Source of the DNA: Hymenobacter cellulosilyticus
GTDB taxonomy: Bacteria > Bacteroidota > Bacteroidia > Cytophagales > Hymenobacteraceae
Direction of reading: 5' to 3'
Assembly (NCBI RefSeq): GCF_022919215.1
Contig: NZ_CP095046.1
Location: 2,222,501 to 2,286,500 of the forward strand
DNA length: 64,000 bases
Shown: piece by piece, positions 36,994 through 47,030 of the stretch
Layout of the letters: the number at the start of each line of letters is the position of its first letter
How positions within the stretch are numbered: position 1 is the stretch's first letter
Translations under genes and position numbers: made by a program
The notes under the pieces: model-generated
The model's input: only the letters and a program-made list of their open reading frames with translations
What the model was told of the DNA's origin: nothing
Database searches by the model: none

Positions 36994-38240
36994 ATGTCTC
37001 TTCGGAGAGTTGTTGTGACCGGCCTTGGTGCCATTACCCCGCTGGGCAAGAACGTCGCCGAATTCTGGGACGGGTTGTCGCGCGGCGTAAGCGGTGCGGC
37101 CGCCATCACCCGCTTCGACGCCAGCAAGTTCAAAACGCGCTTTGCCTGCGAGGTAAAAAACTACAATCCTGACGACTACTTCCCCACCAAGGAAGGTCGG
37201 AAGATGGACCTGTTCACGCAGTTTGCCGTCATTGCCAGCGACGAGGCCATTAAAGACGCCAATCTTGAGGGCGTCAACAAGGACCGGGTCGGCGTTATCT
37301 GGGGCTCGGGCATTGGGGGCCTGAAAACCTTCCAGGAGGAGTGCTTCAACTTCGCCAAAGGAGATGGTACGCCACGCTACAACCCTTTCTTTATCCCGAA
37401 GATGATTGCCGACAGCTCGTCGGGAAACATCTCGATTAAGAATGGTTTTCGCGGCCCTAACTTCGTCACGACCTCGGCCTGCGCCTCATCGTCCGACGCC
37501 ATCGTGGCCGCCTACAACTACATCCGCCTGGGTATGGCCGACGTGGCCGTAACCGGCGGCTCGGAAGCGGCCATTACGGAGGCCGGCGTAGGGGGCTTCA
37601 ATTCCCTAAAGGCCATGAGTGAGCGCAACGACGATGCGCAATCAGCCTCCCGCCCTTACGACAAAGACCGGGACGGTTTCGTCCTGGGTGAGGGTAGCGG
37701 CGCTTTGGTCATCGAGGAGTATGAGCACGCTAAGGCCCGCGGCGCCAAGATCTACGCCGAAATTATCGGCGGCGGCTTGTCGTCGGATGCCTACCACATC
37801 ACTGCTCCCGACCCTACGGGTGAGGGCGTGGTGCTGGTCATGCAGAACGCTTTGCGGGATGCTGGTATCGGTCCGGAAGACGTTGATTACATCAACACCC
37901 ACGGCACGAGCACGCCGCTGGGCGACGGTGCCGAAATCAAGGCTATCCAGAAAGTGTTTGGAGAGCACGCCTATAATCTGAACATCAGCTCTACCAAGAG
38001 CATGACCGGTCACCTGCTGGGTGGGGCGGGAGGTATTGAGGCGCTGGCCAGCATTCTGGCTATCCAGCACGGCATTGTACCGCCCACCATCAACCACTTT
38101 ACCGACGACCCCGAGCTGGACGCGCGCTTGAACTTCACGTTCAACGAGGCCCAGCAGCGGGAAGTGACGGTGGCCATGAGCAACACCTTCGGGTTTGGGG
38201 CCACAACACGTCGGTCATTTTCCGCAAGTTCCGCGACTAA
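36994..38240 (+). CDS. fabF: Beta-ketoacyl-ACP synthase II, one frame break
   Basis: About 415 residues after repair; elongates fatty acids by condensing acyl chains with malonyl-ACP. It starts M-S-L-R-R-V-V-V-T-G-L-G-A. The catalytic Cys is in TSACASSSDAI (about 165), and the His residues are in NTHGTSTPLGD and STKSMTGHLLGGAGG. At the G run 38197-38200 one base is missing. With it, the protein ends F-G-F-G-G-H-N-T-S-V-I-F-R-K-F-R-D and stops at 38240, sharing TAATG with rnc. As written, the frame runs 36 codons too far into rnc. Confidence 0.96.
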
Positions 38241-38989
38241 TGCTTCGACCGGGTCAGCCACTACCGCTCTTCGGATTTTTCCGGCGGCTGCTAGGGCAGG
38301 ACCGGGCTTTTCGCCAAGCCATTGCTACGGTAATCGGCCGCACGCCTGACAACGTGCGGCTTTACCATTTAGCCTTCACCCATTCCTCGGTGGTGCGGCA
38401 GCAGGGCGACACAGCCCGGCACCAAAGCAACGAGCGGCTGGAGTTTCTGGGCGACGCCGTGCTCGGGGCCGTGGTAGCCGAGTACCTGTTTCGTAAGTTT
38501 CCCTACGAGCAGGAAGGCTTCCTAACCGAGCTTCGGTCGCGCATCGTAAACCGGGAAAGCCTGAACGGGCTGGCCCTGAAAATCGGGCTGGATAAGCTCG
38601 TGCAGCTCGACCCAGCTCAGGGCCGCGCCGCCCGCTCCCGCTCCGTGAATGGCAACGCGCTGGAAGCCTTGGTAGGAGCTATTTACCTCGACCAAGGCTA
38701 TAAAGCGGCCCGCAAGTTTGTGCTGACCCGCCTGATTAAGCCCTTTATTGATGTCAAGTCGTTGATTGAAACGACGGCCAACTTCAAGAGTAAGCTGATT
38801 GAGTGGGCCCAGCGGCAGGGCAAAACCATTCGCTACGACCTGACCGGCCAGCCCCGGGCGGGCGGGGTAATGGAGTTTTCGGCCACCGTACTGCTGGACG
38901 ATGAGCCCGTGGCTACGGGTATGGGCTTGTCGAAGAAACAGGCGGAGCAGCTGGCTGCCGAACGGGCTTTGGCGGCGCTGGGCATCTAA
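38240..38989 (+). CDS. rnc: Ribonuclease III
   Basis: 249 residues; cuts double-stranded RNA, including rRNA precursors. It starts M-L-R-P-G-Q-P-L-P at an ATG overlapping the fabF stop. The nuclease signature NERLEFLGDAVLGAV is at about 60-74, with a second acidic cluster (N-A-L-E-A-L-V-G-A-I-Y-L-D) near 140. A double-stranded RNA binding domain (about 180-248) ends S-K-K-Q-A-E-Q-L-A-A-E-R-A-L-A-A-L. The start overlap argues for coupling with fabF. Confidence 0.97.
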   Translation: MLRPGQPLPLFGFFRRLLGQDRAFRQAIATVIGRTPDNVRLYHLAFTHSSVVRQQGDTARHQSNERLEFLGDAVLGAVVAEYLFRKFPYEQEGFLTELRSRIVNRESLNGLALKIGLDKLVQLDPAQGRAARSRSVNGNALEALVGAIYLDQGYKAARKFVLTRLIKPFIDVKSLIETTANFKSKLIEWAQRQGKTIRYDLTGQPRAGGVMEFSATVLLDDEPVATGMGLSKKQAEQLAAERALAALGI

Positions 38990-39042
38990 CAGCTTGCTTT
39001 TGCTAATATCCGGCCGCTACGGGCACGATGCAACCTTTTGCC

Positions 39043-39077
39043 AAAAGCCCTGACGTTACGCCAACGTCGGGGCTTTT
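39043..39077 (+). terminator. Intrinsic terminator after rnc
   Basis: AAAAGCCCTGACGTT and AACGTCGGGGCTTTT form a 15-base stem with one mismatch. The rest of the 290-base gap before nadE shows nothing I can name. Confidence 0.85.
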
Positions 39078-39281
39078 GCGTTAGAAGGTTCGAGGTAGAA
39101 ACTTGAGCCTAGGCCTAACAATGACTTGGTTACGCAGGTGCTGACTGCGCCGTGGCAAACGTGAAGCGGCTGCTGTTGCCTCCTCAGCTCCGCCAACCCT
39201 GGCGGTATCTGGCCTTTTTACGCATCAAACACAACCTGCTGCGGTGAAAAGCAGTTGTTTTGTGGAAACACTCCCAAACTT

Positions 39282-41215
39282 ATGAGACTAGCCGGCGCCG
39301 CCCTCAACCAGATACCTTTTGACTGGCAGCATAATCTGCGCACGATTAAAGAAGCCATTGAGCAGGCCAAGGCCGCCGGGGTTGAGATGCTATGCTTGCC
39401 GGAACTGTGCCTGACCGGCTACGGCTGCGAAGACTTGTTTCTGAGCGACTGGCTTTCGGCCGAAGCGCTGGAGTACCTGCAGCAGGTGCGGCCCTGGACG
39501 GAAGGCATTCTGGTGTGCGTGGGCCTGCCCGTGCGACTGGACGGGCGTACCTACAACACGGCCGCCGTGTTGCGCGACGGAGAAATCCTGGGGTTTGCAG
39601 CCAAGCAGTTTCTAGCCAATGACGGCGTGCATTACGAGCCGCGCTTCTTCAATTCCTGGCGCGCCGGCGAAACCGGTACCGTAAGTTGGGAAGAGCAGCA
39701 GTGGCCCATCGGCGACATTGTGTTTGAGCACAAAGGCGTGCGGTTTGGCTTCGAAATCTGTGAGGATGCCTGGCGGCCCGACAACGAGCGGCCCGCCTGC
39801 CGCTTGAAGGGGCGCGTAGACCTGATAATGAACCCGTCGGCCAGCCACTTTGCCATGAGCAAAACCGACGTGCGCTACAACCTGGTGCTGAATGCCTCGC
39901 GCAACTTCGACTGCACCTACCTCTATGCCAACCTGCTCGGTAATGAGGCCGGCCGCATGATTTACGATGGCGAAATTCTGGTGGCCCGCAACGGCCACCT
40001 GCTGATGCGTAACCAGCTGCTGAGCTTCAAGGAGGTCGACATGGAGTATGTGGACGTGGATTTTGCCACGCCGCTGGCCCCAGCCGCTACTCTGACCCCG
40101 TTGCCCGAGCCCGACGAGTACCGGGAGCTGAACCAGGCGTTGAGCCTGGCCTTGTTTGACTATATGCGCAAGGCCCGCACACGCGGTTTCGTGCTCAGCC
40201 TTAGCGGCGGGGCCGACTCCTGCATGTGTGCCGTGGGCGTGGCCGAAATGGTGCGCCTGGGTACCCAGGAAATCGGGATGGCCGAGTTTATGCGCCGCTC
40301 CGGCTGCTTTACCGCCGACGATATTGCCCGCATAGCCGGGCCGGCCGAGCCCCAGTCCGACCAGAACGCCCCGGGCCCGAAAGACGCCTCGCACACCCAA
40401 CCCAACGCCGAGCAGCAGCGGCAGCAGCAGGAAATTACCGGACACCTGCTCACCTGCGCCTACCAGGGCACCGTCAACTCCTCAGACGACACATTTAACT
40501 CGGCTAAAGAGCTGGCCGATTCCATCGGGGCCGTGTTCTATAACTGGGGCATTGATGAGGAAGTAACCGGCTACGTAGGCAAGATTGAGCATGCCCTGGG
40601 CCGGGAGCTGACCTGGAAAACCGACGATTTGGCGTTGCAGAACATTCAGGCCCGGGTGCGGGCCCCCGCCATCTGGCTCTTGGCCAACGTGCAGAACGCC
40701 CTGCTCATTACCACCTCCAACCGCTCGGAGGCCTCGGTGGGCTACTGCACCATGGACGGCGACACGGCCGGCAGCATCTCGCCCATTGCCGGCGTCGACA
40801 AGGATTTCGTGAAAAAGTGGCTGCGCTGGGCCGAAACCGAGCTGAACTACCCCGGTCTGCGCCACGTGAATGCCCTGCAGCCCACGGCCGAGTTGCGGCC
40901 CAGGAAGACAAGCAAACCGACGAGCGCGACTTGATGCCCTACATTCTGCTCAACCGCATTGAGCGGCTGGCCTTCTACAACCGGCTGAGCCCGCAGCAGG
41001 TGTACGTCACGCTGCTGCAGGAGGAAAAAGACACCGACCCCGAGCAGCTCAAAACCTACGTGAAGCGCTTCTATTCGCTTTGGTCGCGCAACCAGTGGAA
41101 GCGGGAGCGGTTTGCCCCGGCTTTCCACCTCGACGACTACAATGTGGACCCTCGCTCGTGGCTGCGCTTCCCGATTTTGAGCGGCGGCTTCACTCAGGAG
41201 CTCAACAGCCTCTAG
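39282..41215 (+). CDS. nadE: Glutamine-dependent NAD+ synthetase, one frame break
   Basis: About 644 residues after repair; amidates nicotinate adenine dinucleotide using glutamine. The N-terminal nitrilase-type glutaminase domain (about 1-275) has the Glu in C-L-P-E-L-C-L-T-G-Y, the Lys near A-A-K-Q-F-L and the Cys in G-F-E-I-C-E-D-A-W. The synthetase domain has the P loop L-S-L-S-G-G-A-D-S. A Gln/Pro-rich insert (about residues 365-395, with Q-Q-R-Q-Q-Q) interrupts it. One C is missing at 40899-40901; restoring it joins L-R-P to Q-E-D-K-Q-T-D-E. The C-terminus Y-N-V-D-P-R-S-W-L-R-F-P is typical. Confidence 0.95.
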
Positions 41216-41285
41216 CCGTTTCGGGCCGGGTGTGTGGCATTCTGGCAGCATTGCGTACTTTCGGGCCCAATATTTCCTTTCGTTT

Positions 41286-42293
41286 ATGAGCCTGCTTGCC
41301 TATATCACCTGGGACGTGTCGCCCATCATTGCCGAAATCGGCCCGCTGACGCTGCGCTGGTACGGCCTGCTGTTCATGTCGGGCTTCGTGGTGGGCACTT
41401 TCGTGCTGTCCCACATCTACAAGTCGGAGCGGGTATCGCCGCGCTGGGTAGATGTTATTACGCTCTACATGCTGGCTGGCACCATCATCGGGGCGCGGCT
41501 GGGGCACTGCTTGTTTTACGACCCCAAGCACTACCTGGCCAACCCCATCGAGATTCTCAAGATCTGGGAAGGCGGCCTGGCCAGTCACGGCGCTACCATC
41601 GGCATTCTGCTGGCTTGCTGGTTTTTTGCCCGCAACAATAAGTTCGACTACCTCTGGGTGCTTGACCGGATTGTGATTGTGGTAGCCATCGGCGGGGCGC
41701 TGATTCGGATGGGTAATTTGATGAACTCCGAAATTGTGGGGCAGCCCACGGATAAGCCCTGGGCTTTCGTCTTCCCGCGCGACACTGAGCACCTGGAGCC
41801 GGCTCGTCCGGGCCAGACGTTGCCTGCCGGCGCCCTGTACGTGGAGCGCAAGGTGCAGGCCGACGGCAAAGTGGGCATCCAGACGTTTGGTGCTGACCAC
41901 ACACCTACTTCGGCCACCGAAGTGGCAGTGCCCCGTCACCCCACGCAGCTTTACGAATCGGTATTTTGCATAGTACTGCTCCTGTTGCTTTACGCGCTGT
42001 GGAACCGTACCAAGGAGCGTACCCCGCGCGGCCTGCTGTTCGGGCTGTTTGTCGTCATCTTGTTTACGCAGCGCTTCCTGGGCGAATTCCTCAAGGAAGA
42101 TCAAGGCGGCTGGGACCGGACGATGATGGACGTTACGCATCTGAACCTGGGGCAGCTGCTGAGCATTCCGCTGATTCTGGTGGGCATCTGGGTGCTGTGG
42201 CGGGCCGGCAAAGACCCGCGCAACCCCTACGGCTACGCCCCGCGCGACTTAGGACAGGAGGAAGAAACCAAGCCCGTAGCCCGGGTCCGGTAA
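41286..42293 (+). CDS. lgt: Prolipoprotein diacylglyceryl transferase
   Basis: 335 residues; adds diacylglycerol to the lipobox Cys in the inner membrane. About seven transmembrane helices are visible. The Lgt signature R-M-G-N-L-M-N-S-E-I-V-G is near residue 140, and H-P-T-Q-L-Y-E near 220. An insert (about 155-210) lies between them and is longer than in E. coli. The ATG at 41286 gives M-S-L-L-A-Y-I-T-W-D. Several lipoproteins in this window would be substrates. Followed by a strong bidirectional terminator. Confidence 0.96.
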   Translation: MSLLAYITWDVSPIIAEIGPLTLRWYGLLFMSGFVVGTFVLSHIYKSERVSPRWVDVITLYMLAGTIIGARLGHCLFYDPKHYLANPIEILKIWEGGLASHGATIGILLACWFFARNNKFDYLWVLDRIVIVVAIGGALIRMGNLMNSEIVGQPTDKPWAFVFPRDTEHLEPARPGQTLPAGALYVERKVQADGKVGIQTFGADHTPTSATEVAVPRHPTQLYESVFCIVLLLLLYALWNRTKERTPRGLLFGLFVVILFTQRFLGEFLKEDQGGWDRTMMDVTHLNLGQLLSIPLILVGIWVLWRAGKDPRNPYGYAPRDLGQEEETKPVARVR

Positions 42294-42300
42294 TACCCCA

Positions 42301-42350
42301 ACAAAGCACAAAAGGCCGATTCACTGCTGAATCGGCCTTTTGTGCTTTGT
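42301..42350. terminator. Perfect 23-base-pair terminator between lgt and the convergent lipoprotein gene
   Basis: Bases 42301-42323 and 42328-42350 are exact inverses with a CTGC loop, containing A4 and T4 tracts on the two sides. Confidence 0.92.
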
Positions 42351-42361
42351 AACGTGACGGG

Positions 42362-43261
42362 CTAGAGCGAATACTCGTAGATGTTGCCTTCCTCGGTGCT
42401 GATGAAAAGCTTATTGTTGTCGTCTTTGTGGAAGACAATGCCCTCCGTTTGGCCGGCACCTTTCAGCGAAATCCGGCGGGGAGTGGCTTTCAGGGCAGCT
42501 TCGAAGCTGTTGCCTTCCAGCATAAACAGCTCTTCGCGGGCCAGTAGCGCAATGCGGTGCCCATCCGAACTCACGTCGGCGCCGGTTACTTCGCCGGCAA
42601 TGGCAATCTTAGTCAGCAGGCGGGCCTTCTGGTTGCCGGGCTGGTCGGAGAGGGTATAGACCTTGCTGGTCTGGCCGGCGCCCCGGTCTTTGGTAAAGAG
42701 GTACACTTTGCCGCCGTACCAGAGCGAGGCCTCACAGTCGAAGTTGCGCTGCTTTTTGCTGGGAGGAAAGGCCGTCTGGTCGGCGTAGCTGAAGTTGGAA
42801 CGGCTCAGGTCCTGGGAGTTCGACGTAGGATTGATACGGTACACCACCAGGTCGCGGCGGGTGTTGTTGTTGTTGCCCGCGTCGACCACGAAGATGTTGC
42901 CTTTGTTGTCCTGAGCCAGGCTTTCCCAGTCGATGTTGGAAAACGGCAGGGTAGATTTACCCAGCAGGCGGCCCGTCATGTCAATCTTGTAAAGCACCGG
43001 CTCGTTGCCCGCGTCGGCGTGGGTGTAAAACGTGCCGGCAGTTTCGGCCCGGGCCAGGCCCGAGCTTTCGGGCACGCCGCCGTTGAGGGCGCCTACTTTG
43101 CGCAGGCCCGGAATGCTGCTTTCGATGAGGTTATTTTCCAGGCTTTCCGATTTGTCCTTTTTCTTGCCGCCCTTGCCCTTGTTTTCGTCGCTCTGGGCCT
43201 CGGAGCAGCTAGTGGAAAACAGAACAGTAGAGAGGGAAGCCGTCAGCAGAAATAAGCGCAT
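42362..43261 (-). CDS. Lipoprotein with beta-propeller-like body (SdiA-regulated/esterase-like type)
   Basis: 299 residues from the ATG at 43261. The leader ends F-S-T-S-C-S. A short Lys/Gly-rich linker (G-K-G-G-K-K-K-D-K) follows, then repeated blades with P-E-S-S-G-L-A-R, S-N-I-D-W-E-S-L-A-Q-D and N-I-F-V-V-D-A-G-N-N-N-N. The C-terminus is G-N-I-Y-E-Y-S-L. The S-G-L and D-W-E-S motifs recall SdiA-regulated/YjiK-like proteins. Probable role: an envelope-anchored propeller of unknown ligand. It shares a bidirectional terminator with lgt. Confidence 0.72.
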   Translation of the reverse strand: MRLFLLTASLSTVLFSTSCSEAQSDENKGKGGKKKDKSESLENNLIESSIPGLRKVGALNGGVPESSGLARAETAGTFYTHADAGNEPVLYKIDMTGRLLGKSTLPFSNIDWESLAQDNKGNIFVVDAGNNNNTRRDLVVYRINPTSNSQDLSRSNFSYADQTAFPPSKKQRNFDCEASLWYGGKVYLFTKDRGAGQTSKVYTLSDQPGNQKARLLTKIAIAGEVTGADVSSDGHRIALLAREELFMLEGNSFEAALKATPRRISLKGAGQTEGIVFHKDDNNKLFISTEEGNIYEYSL

Positions 43262-43345
43262 GCGTGAAAGGAGTATAGCTGAAAAAAAGCCTTTGCCCGC
43301 GGGCAAAGGCGTGAAAACGAGGTATCGTATACGCAGCCGGTGGGC

Positions 43346-43567
43346 TTAGGGTACGGGGTCGAAGCCGTGGCCGCCCCAGGGGTGGCAGCGGCTGATGCGG
43401 CGCAATGCCAGCTTGCCGCCCCGCCAGGGCCCGTACTTCTGCACGGCCTGGGCCGCGTAGGCTGAGCAGGTGGGCTGGTAGCGGCAGCTGGGCGGCGTCA
43501 GGGGCGAAATCAGGTTGCGGTATACCCAGATCAGGCCCAGCAGCAGCTGGCGGAAAAGGTAGGACAT
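43346..43567 (-). CDS. yidD: Membrane protein insertion efficiency factor YidD
   Basis: 73 residues from the ATG at 43567, [12 protein letters not shown]. The family motif [19 protein letters not shown] is followed by K-Y-G and the end G-G-H-G-F-D-P-V-P. YidD is a small amphipathic inner-membrane protein that helps YidC insert proteins. It is usually next to rnpA and yidC; here it is isolated, upstream of the propeller lipoprotein on the same strand. Longer in-frame starts exist but do not match the family. Confidence 0.94.
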   Translation of the reverse strand: MSYLFRQLLLGLIWVYRNLISPLTPPSCRYQPTCSAYAAQAVQKYGPWRGGKLALRRISRCHPWGGHGFDPVP

Positions 43568-43706
43568 GCGCGAAGATACAGGAAGCTGGTAAAGCGGCCG
43601 GCAGGGCGCTGGTGGCACGAACCGAACCATGTTTTCGTAAGTTTGACTTAGTAAACAGCCCGGGCCGCGGTTCGGGTTTCCTTTCACTTTCTCCCTCTTT
43701 CCACCC

Positions 43707-46027
43707 ATGGTACAAAAACTCTGGGCAAAGGTCCTGCTGCTGGCATTATTGCTGCCCGCCGTAGCCCGCGCCGACGAAGGTATGTGGCTGCCGCTCTACG
43801 TGAAGCGGCTCAACTACGCCGACATGCAGAAAAAAGGCCTTAAGCTGACGGCCGAAGAAATCTACGACATCAACAACGCCAGCCTCAAGGATGCCATTGT
43901 GCAACTCGGCGGCTTCTGCACCGGCGAGTTTGTGAGCAGCCAGGGGTTGATGCTGACCAACCACCACTGCGGCTACGACGCTATTCAGACCCACAGCACG
44001 CCGGAAAACAACATTCTGGAGAAAGGCTTTTTCGCCACGACCAAGAGCGAGGAGAAAACCAACCCTGGCCTGTTTGTGGATATTCTGGTGCGCATGGAAG
44101 ACGTGACGGGCAAGGTGCTGGAAGGCATTACGCCCCAGACCTCGGAAGTAGAGCGCGCCGTGCTGATTCAGAAGCGCCAGAAGGAAATGGCCGATGCCGC
44201 CAAGGAAAACGGGCAGTACGTGGCCTACGTGCGCGACTTTTTTGCCGGCAACGAATACTACCTCTTCGTGTACCAGCGCTTCGGCGATGTACGCCTGGTA
44301 GGCGCCCCGCCGGAAGCCATTGGTAAATTCGGCGGTGATACCGACAACTGGGAGTGGCCCCGCCACACCGGCGACTTCTCGATGTTCCGCGTGTACGCCG
44401 ATAAGAACAACAAGCCCACCGCCGGCCCCAGGCCGACAACGTGCCCTACGTACCCAAGAAGCACCTGAGTGTAAGCCTGCAGGGAATAAATGAAGGTGAC
44501 TTTGCCATGGTATTCGGCTTTCCCGGCCGCACCCAGCGCTTTTTGCCTGCTGCCGGTCTGCAAATGACGCTCGACCAAAGCAACCCGGCCCGCATCAAGC
44601 TGCGCGACACGCGGCTGAAGCTCTGGAAAGAAGATTCGGACGCTAATCCGGCTATTCGCCTGAAGTACGCTTCCAAATACGCCAGCATTGCCAACTACTG
44701 GAAGTATTTCATCGGGCAGAACGAGGGCATGAAGCGCCTCAAAACTGTGGACCAAAAGAAAGCGGAGGAGGCTTCCCTCATGCAGTGGATTGCGGCTGAC
44801 GCCTCGCGCGGGCAGAACTACGGCTCGGCCCTGAACGACATCAACCAGGCTTACGCTGGCTTGCGCGACTATAACCTGAGCTCGGTGTACATGAACGAAG
44901 CGGCCTACGGCACCGAAATCGTGGCCTTTGCGGCTCGGCTGGCTCCTCTCTACAGCACCCTTAAAGACCCCAAAGCCGACAAAGCCGCCGTGCAGAAAGC
45001 TACGGCCGATTTGAAGGACGCCGTAGCCGAGCATTTCAAGGACTACAACGCCCCAACCGACAAGAAGGTCTTTGTGGCCCTGATGCAGCTCTACGCCACC
45101 GATGTGCCCAAAAACCAGCTGCCCGACGTGTTCCAGACCGTGCAGAAGCAGTATGGCGGCTCCATGCAGAAGTACGCCGACTACGTGTTTGCCAACTCCT
45201 TCCTGACTTCGAAAGCCAAGACCGATGCTTTCCTGGCCGCGCCCACGCTGGCCAAGCTGGAAGCCGACCCTGGCTTCAAGACCTGGAACTCGGTGTACAC
45301 GAATTACACTCAGAACATTCTGCCCAAAATGCAGGCCAATCAGGCCACCCTGGCCCGGGCCAACCGCGCCTACGTAGCTGCGCTGCGGGCCAAGAATACC
45401 GACAAGGTGTACTCGCCCGATGCCAACTCGACCCTGCGCCTGAGCTACGGCACCGTGCGCGACTATTCGCCCCGCGACGCGGTGGACTATAAGTTCTACA
45501 CCACCGCCCAGGGCATTCTGGACAAGGAAGACCCCACCAACCCCGAATTCGTGGTGCCGGCTAAGGAAAGCCAGCTGCTGCAAGCCAAGGACTACGGCCG
45601 TTTCGCCGATAAGGACGGCACCCTGCACGTGGCCTTCACCACTGACAATGACATCACCGGCGGCAACTCCGGCTCCCCGGTTATCAACGGCCGCGGGGAG
45701 CTGATCGGTATTGCCTTCGACGGCAACTGGGAAGCCATGACCGGCGACCTGGCCTACGACAAGGACCTGAAGCGCTGCATCAACGTGGACATTCGCTACG
45801 TGCTCTGGTGCGTAGAGAAGCTCGGCGGCGCCAAGGCGTTGGTGGATGAAATGACCATCGTCAACAACGGCCCGAACCCCGGCGTGGGCCCGCAGGGCAG
45901 CGGCTCGGCCATGCTCAATCAACTCGGCGACGTGGACAAGATGAAGGTCAAGACCGACGACGGACAGAAGACCAAGATCAAGAAGAAGAAAGGCAAGGAA
46001 AAAGAGGAAGCGGCGGCCGGCATGTAA
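43707..46027 (+). CDS. S46-family dipeptidyl-peptidase (DPP7/DPP11 type), one frame break
   Basis: About 773 residues after repair. A signal peptide (to about residue 22, A-R-A-D-E) precedes the mature start E-G-M-W-L-P. Catalytic His lies in T-N-H-H-C-G-Y-D (about 86-87) and the nucleophile Ser in [11 protein letters not shown] (about 655). F-D-G-N-W-E near 670 has Gly at the position I recall as deciding DPP7-like (hydrophobic) against DPP11-like (acidic) preference; this is tentative. One C is missing at 44426-44429; adding it joins T-A-G-P to Q-A-D-N-V-P-Y-V. The Lys/Glu-rich tail of about 25 residues is unusual. Releases dipeptides in the periplasm. Confidence 0.93.
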
Positions 46028-46053
46028 GGCATAACCCCGTTTCTTTCAGCTTG

Positions 46054-46087
46054 AAAGGCCCCGGTGCACGTAGCGTCGGGGCCTTTT
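46054..46087 (+). terminator. Intrinsic terminator after the S46 peptidase gene
   Basis: AAAGGCCCCG pairs with CGGGGCCTTT, followed by T. Confidence 0.85.
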
Positions 46088-46178
46088 TGCGTGTCGTCCG
46101 AAAATAGCGGCGTTGGCATGCGTCATTTTACCTGAACATTGAGCTACTTAGGGAGCTAAAAACTATTTGCTGCAGCCT

Positions 46179-47030
46179 ATGCTAAAATTATACTCGCTAC
46201 TAAGTGCTTTCCTGCTTACTACTCTGGCTGCCGCCCAAGGCAACGGCCCCGGCGTGCGCGGGGCCCGTGCCGCCGCTTTGGGCAACGCCTCCCTGACGCT
46301 GACCGACGTGTGGTCTGTGGGCAATAACGTGGCAGGACTGGGACAGGTCACGAGTGCGGCCGTGGGCTTCTACGCCGAAAACCGCTACCTGAGCCGGGCC
46401 TTAAACACGGCCGTGCTGGCTGCCGCCTTGCCCATTGGTCCCACTACCGACGGCAAGGCTTCCCGCGGCGTAGTGGGCTTCGAAGCCCAGCGCTTCGGCG
46501 ACAAGCTCTACTCCGAGCAGCGCGTGGGCGCCGGCTACGGCTACCGTGGCAGTCTAATCAGCGTCGGTGCCCGTTTCGATGTGCTGCAAGTCAGTATTGA
46601 GGGGCTGGGCAGCAAGCGGGCCGTGGCCGTGTCCTTGGGCGGGCAGGCCGAAGTGCTGCCCAAAAAGCTGTATTTCGGGGCGTACCTCTACAACCTGAAC
46701 CAGGCTCGGCTGGCCGAATACCAGAACGAGCGGGTGCCCACAGTGCTCAAGGCCGGCCTCTCGTTTCGGCCCACCGACAAGGTGATGCTGAACGTCGAAA
46801 CCGAAAAGGATGTAGACCAAGCTGCTGATTTCAAGGCCGGCCTCGAGTATCAGGTTATTGAGGCGCTGGCCGTGCGCGGCGGGTTTTCTACGCTCAGCCG
46901 CCAGACTACTGGTGGGGTAGGGCTGCGGGCCGGGCAGTTCCGCTTCGACTATGCTGCGGCCTGGCACACGGCGCTGGGGCTGAGTCAGCATCTGGCCATT
47001 GGGGTGCAGCTAAACCGGGCCGCCAAATGA
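46179..47030 (+). CDS. PorV/PorQ-like outer-membrane beta-barrel protein
   Basis: 283 residues from the ATG at 46179; a TTG four codons earlier is in frame. A signal peptide (to A-A-A-Q) is followed by G-V-R-G-A-R-A-A-A-L-G-N-A-S, a beginning seen in PorV/PorQ and FadL-like barrels. Alternating hydrophobic strands run through the chain to V-G-L-R-A-G-Q-F-R-F-D-Y-A and a C-terminal strand. It is shorter than typical PorV. Its stop overlaps the ATG of the HhH/barrel gene (ATGA), so the two act together. A type IX link is plausible but unproven. Confidence 0.72.
   Translation: MLKLYSLLSAFLLTTLAAAQGNGPGVRGARAAALGNASLTLTDVWSVGNNVAGLGQVTSAAVGFYAENRYLSRALNTAVLAAALPIGPTTDGKASRGVVGFEAQRFGDKLYSEQRVGAGYGYRGSLISVGARFDVLQVSIEGLGSKRAVAVSLGGQAEVLPKKLYFGAYLYNLNQARLAEYQNERVPTVLKAGLSFRPTDKVMLNVETEKDVDQAADFKAGLEYQVIEALAVRGGFSTLSRQTTGGVGLRAGQFRFDYAAAWHTALGLSQHLAIGVQLNRAAK

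Noticed and set aside
36994..38349. fabF with a long unusual C-terminal tail overlapping rnc
   Set aside because: One missing G explains the tail; restoring it gives the normal C-terminus and a TAATG junction with rnc.
40817..41215. A separate small gene after nadE
   Set aside because: Its sequence is the conserved C-terminus of NAD synthetase in a shifted frame.
44258..45922. A 554-codon leftward frame opposite the S46 peptidase
   Set aside because: The plus strand carries the catalytic His and Ser motifs; the reverse translation has no signal peptide or family pattern.
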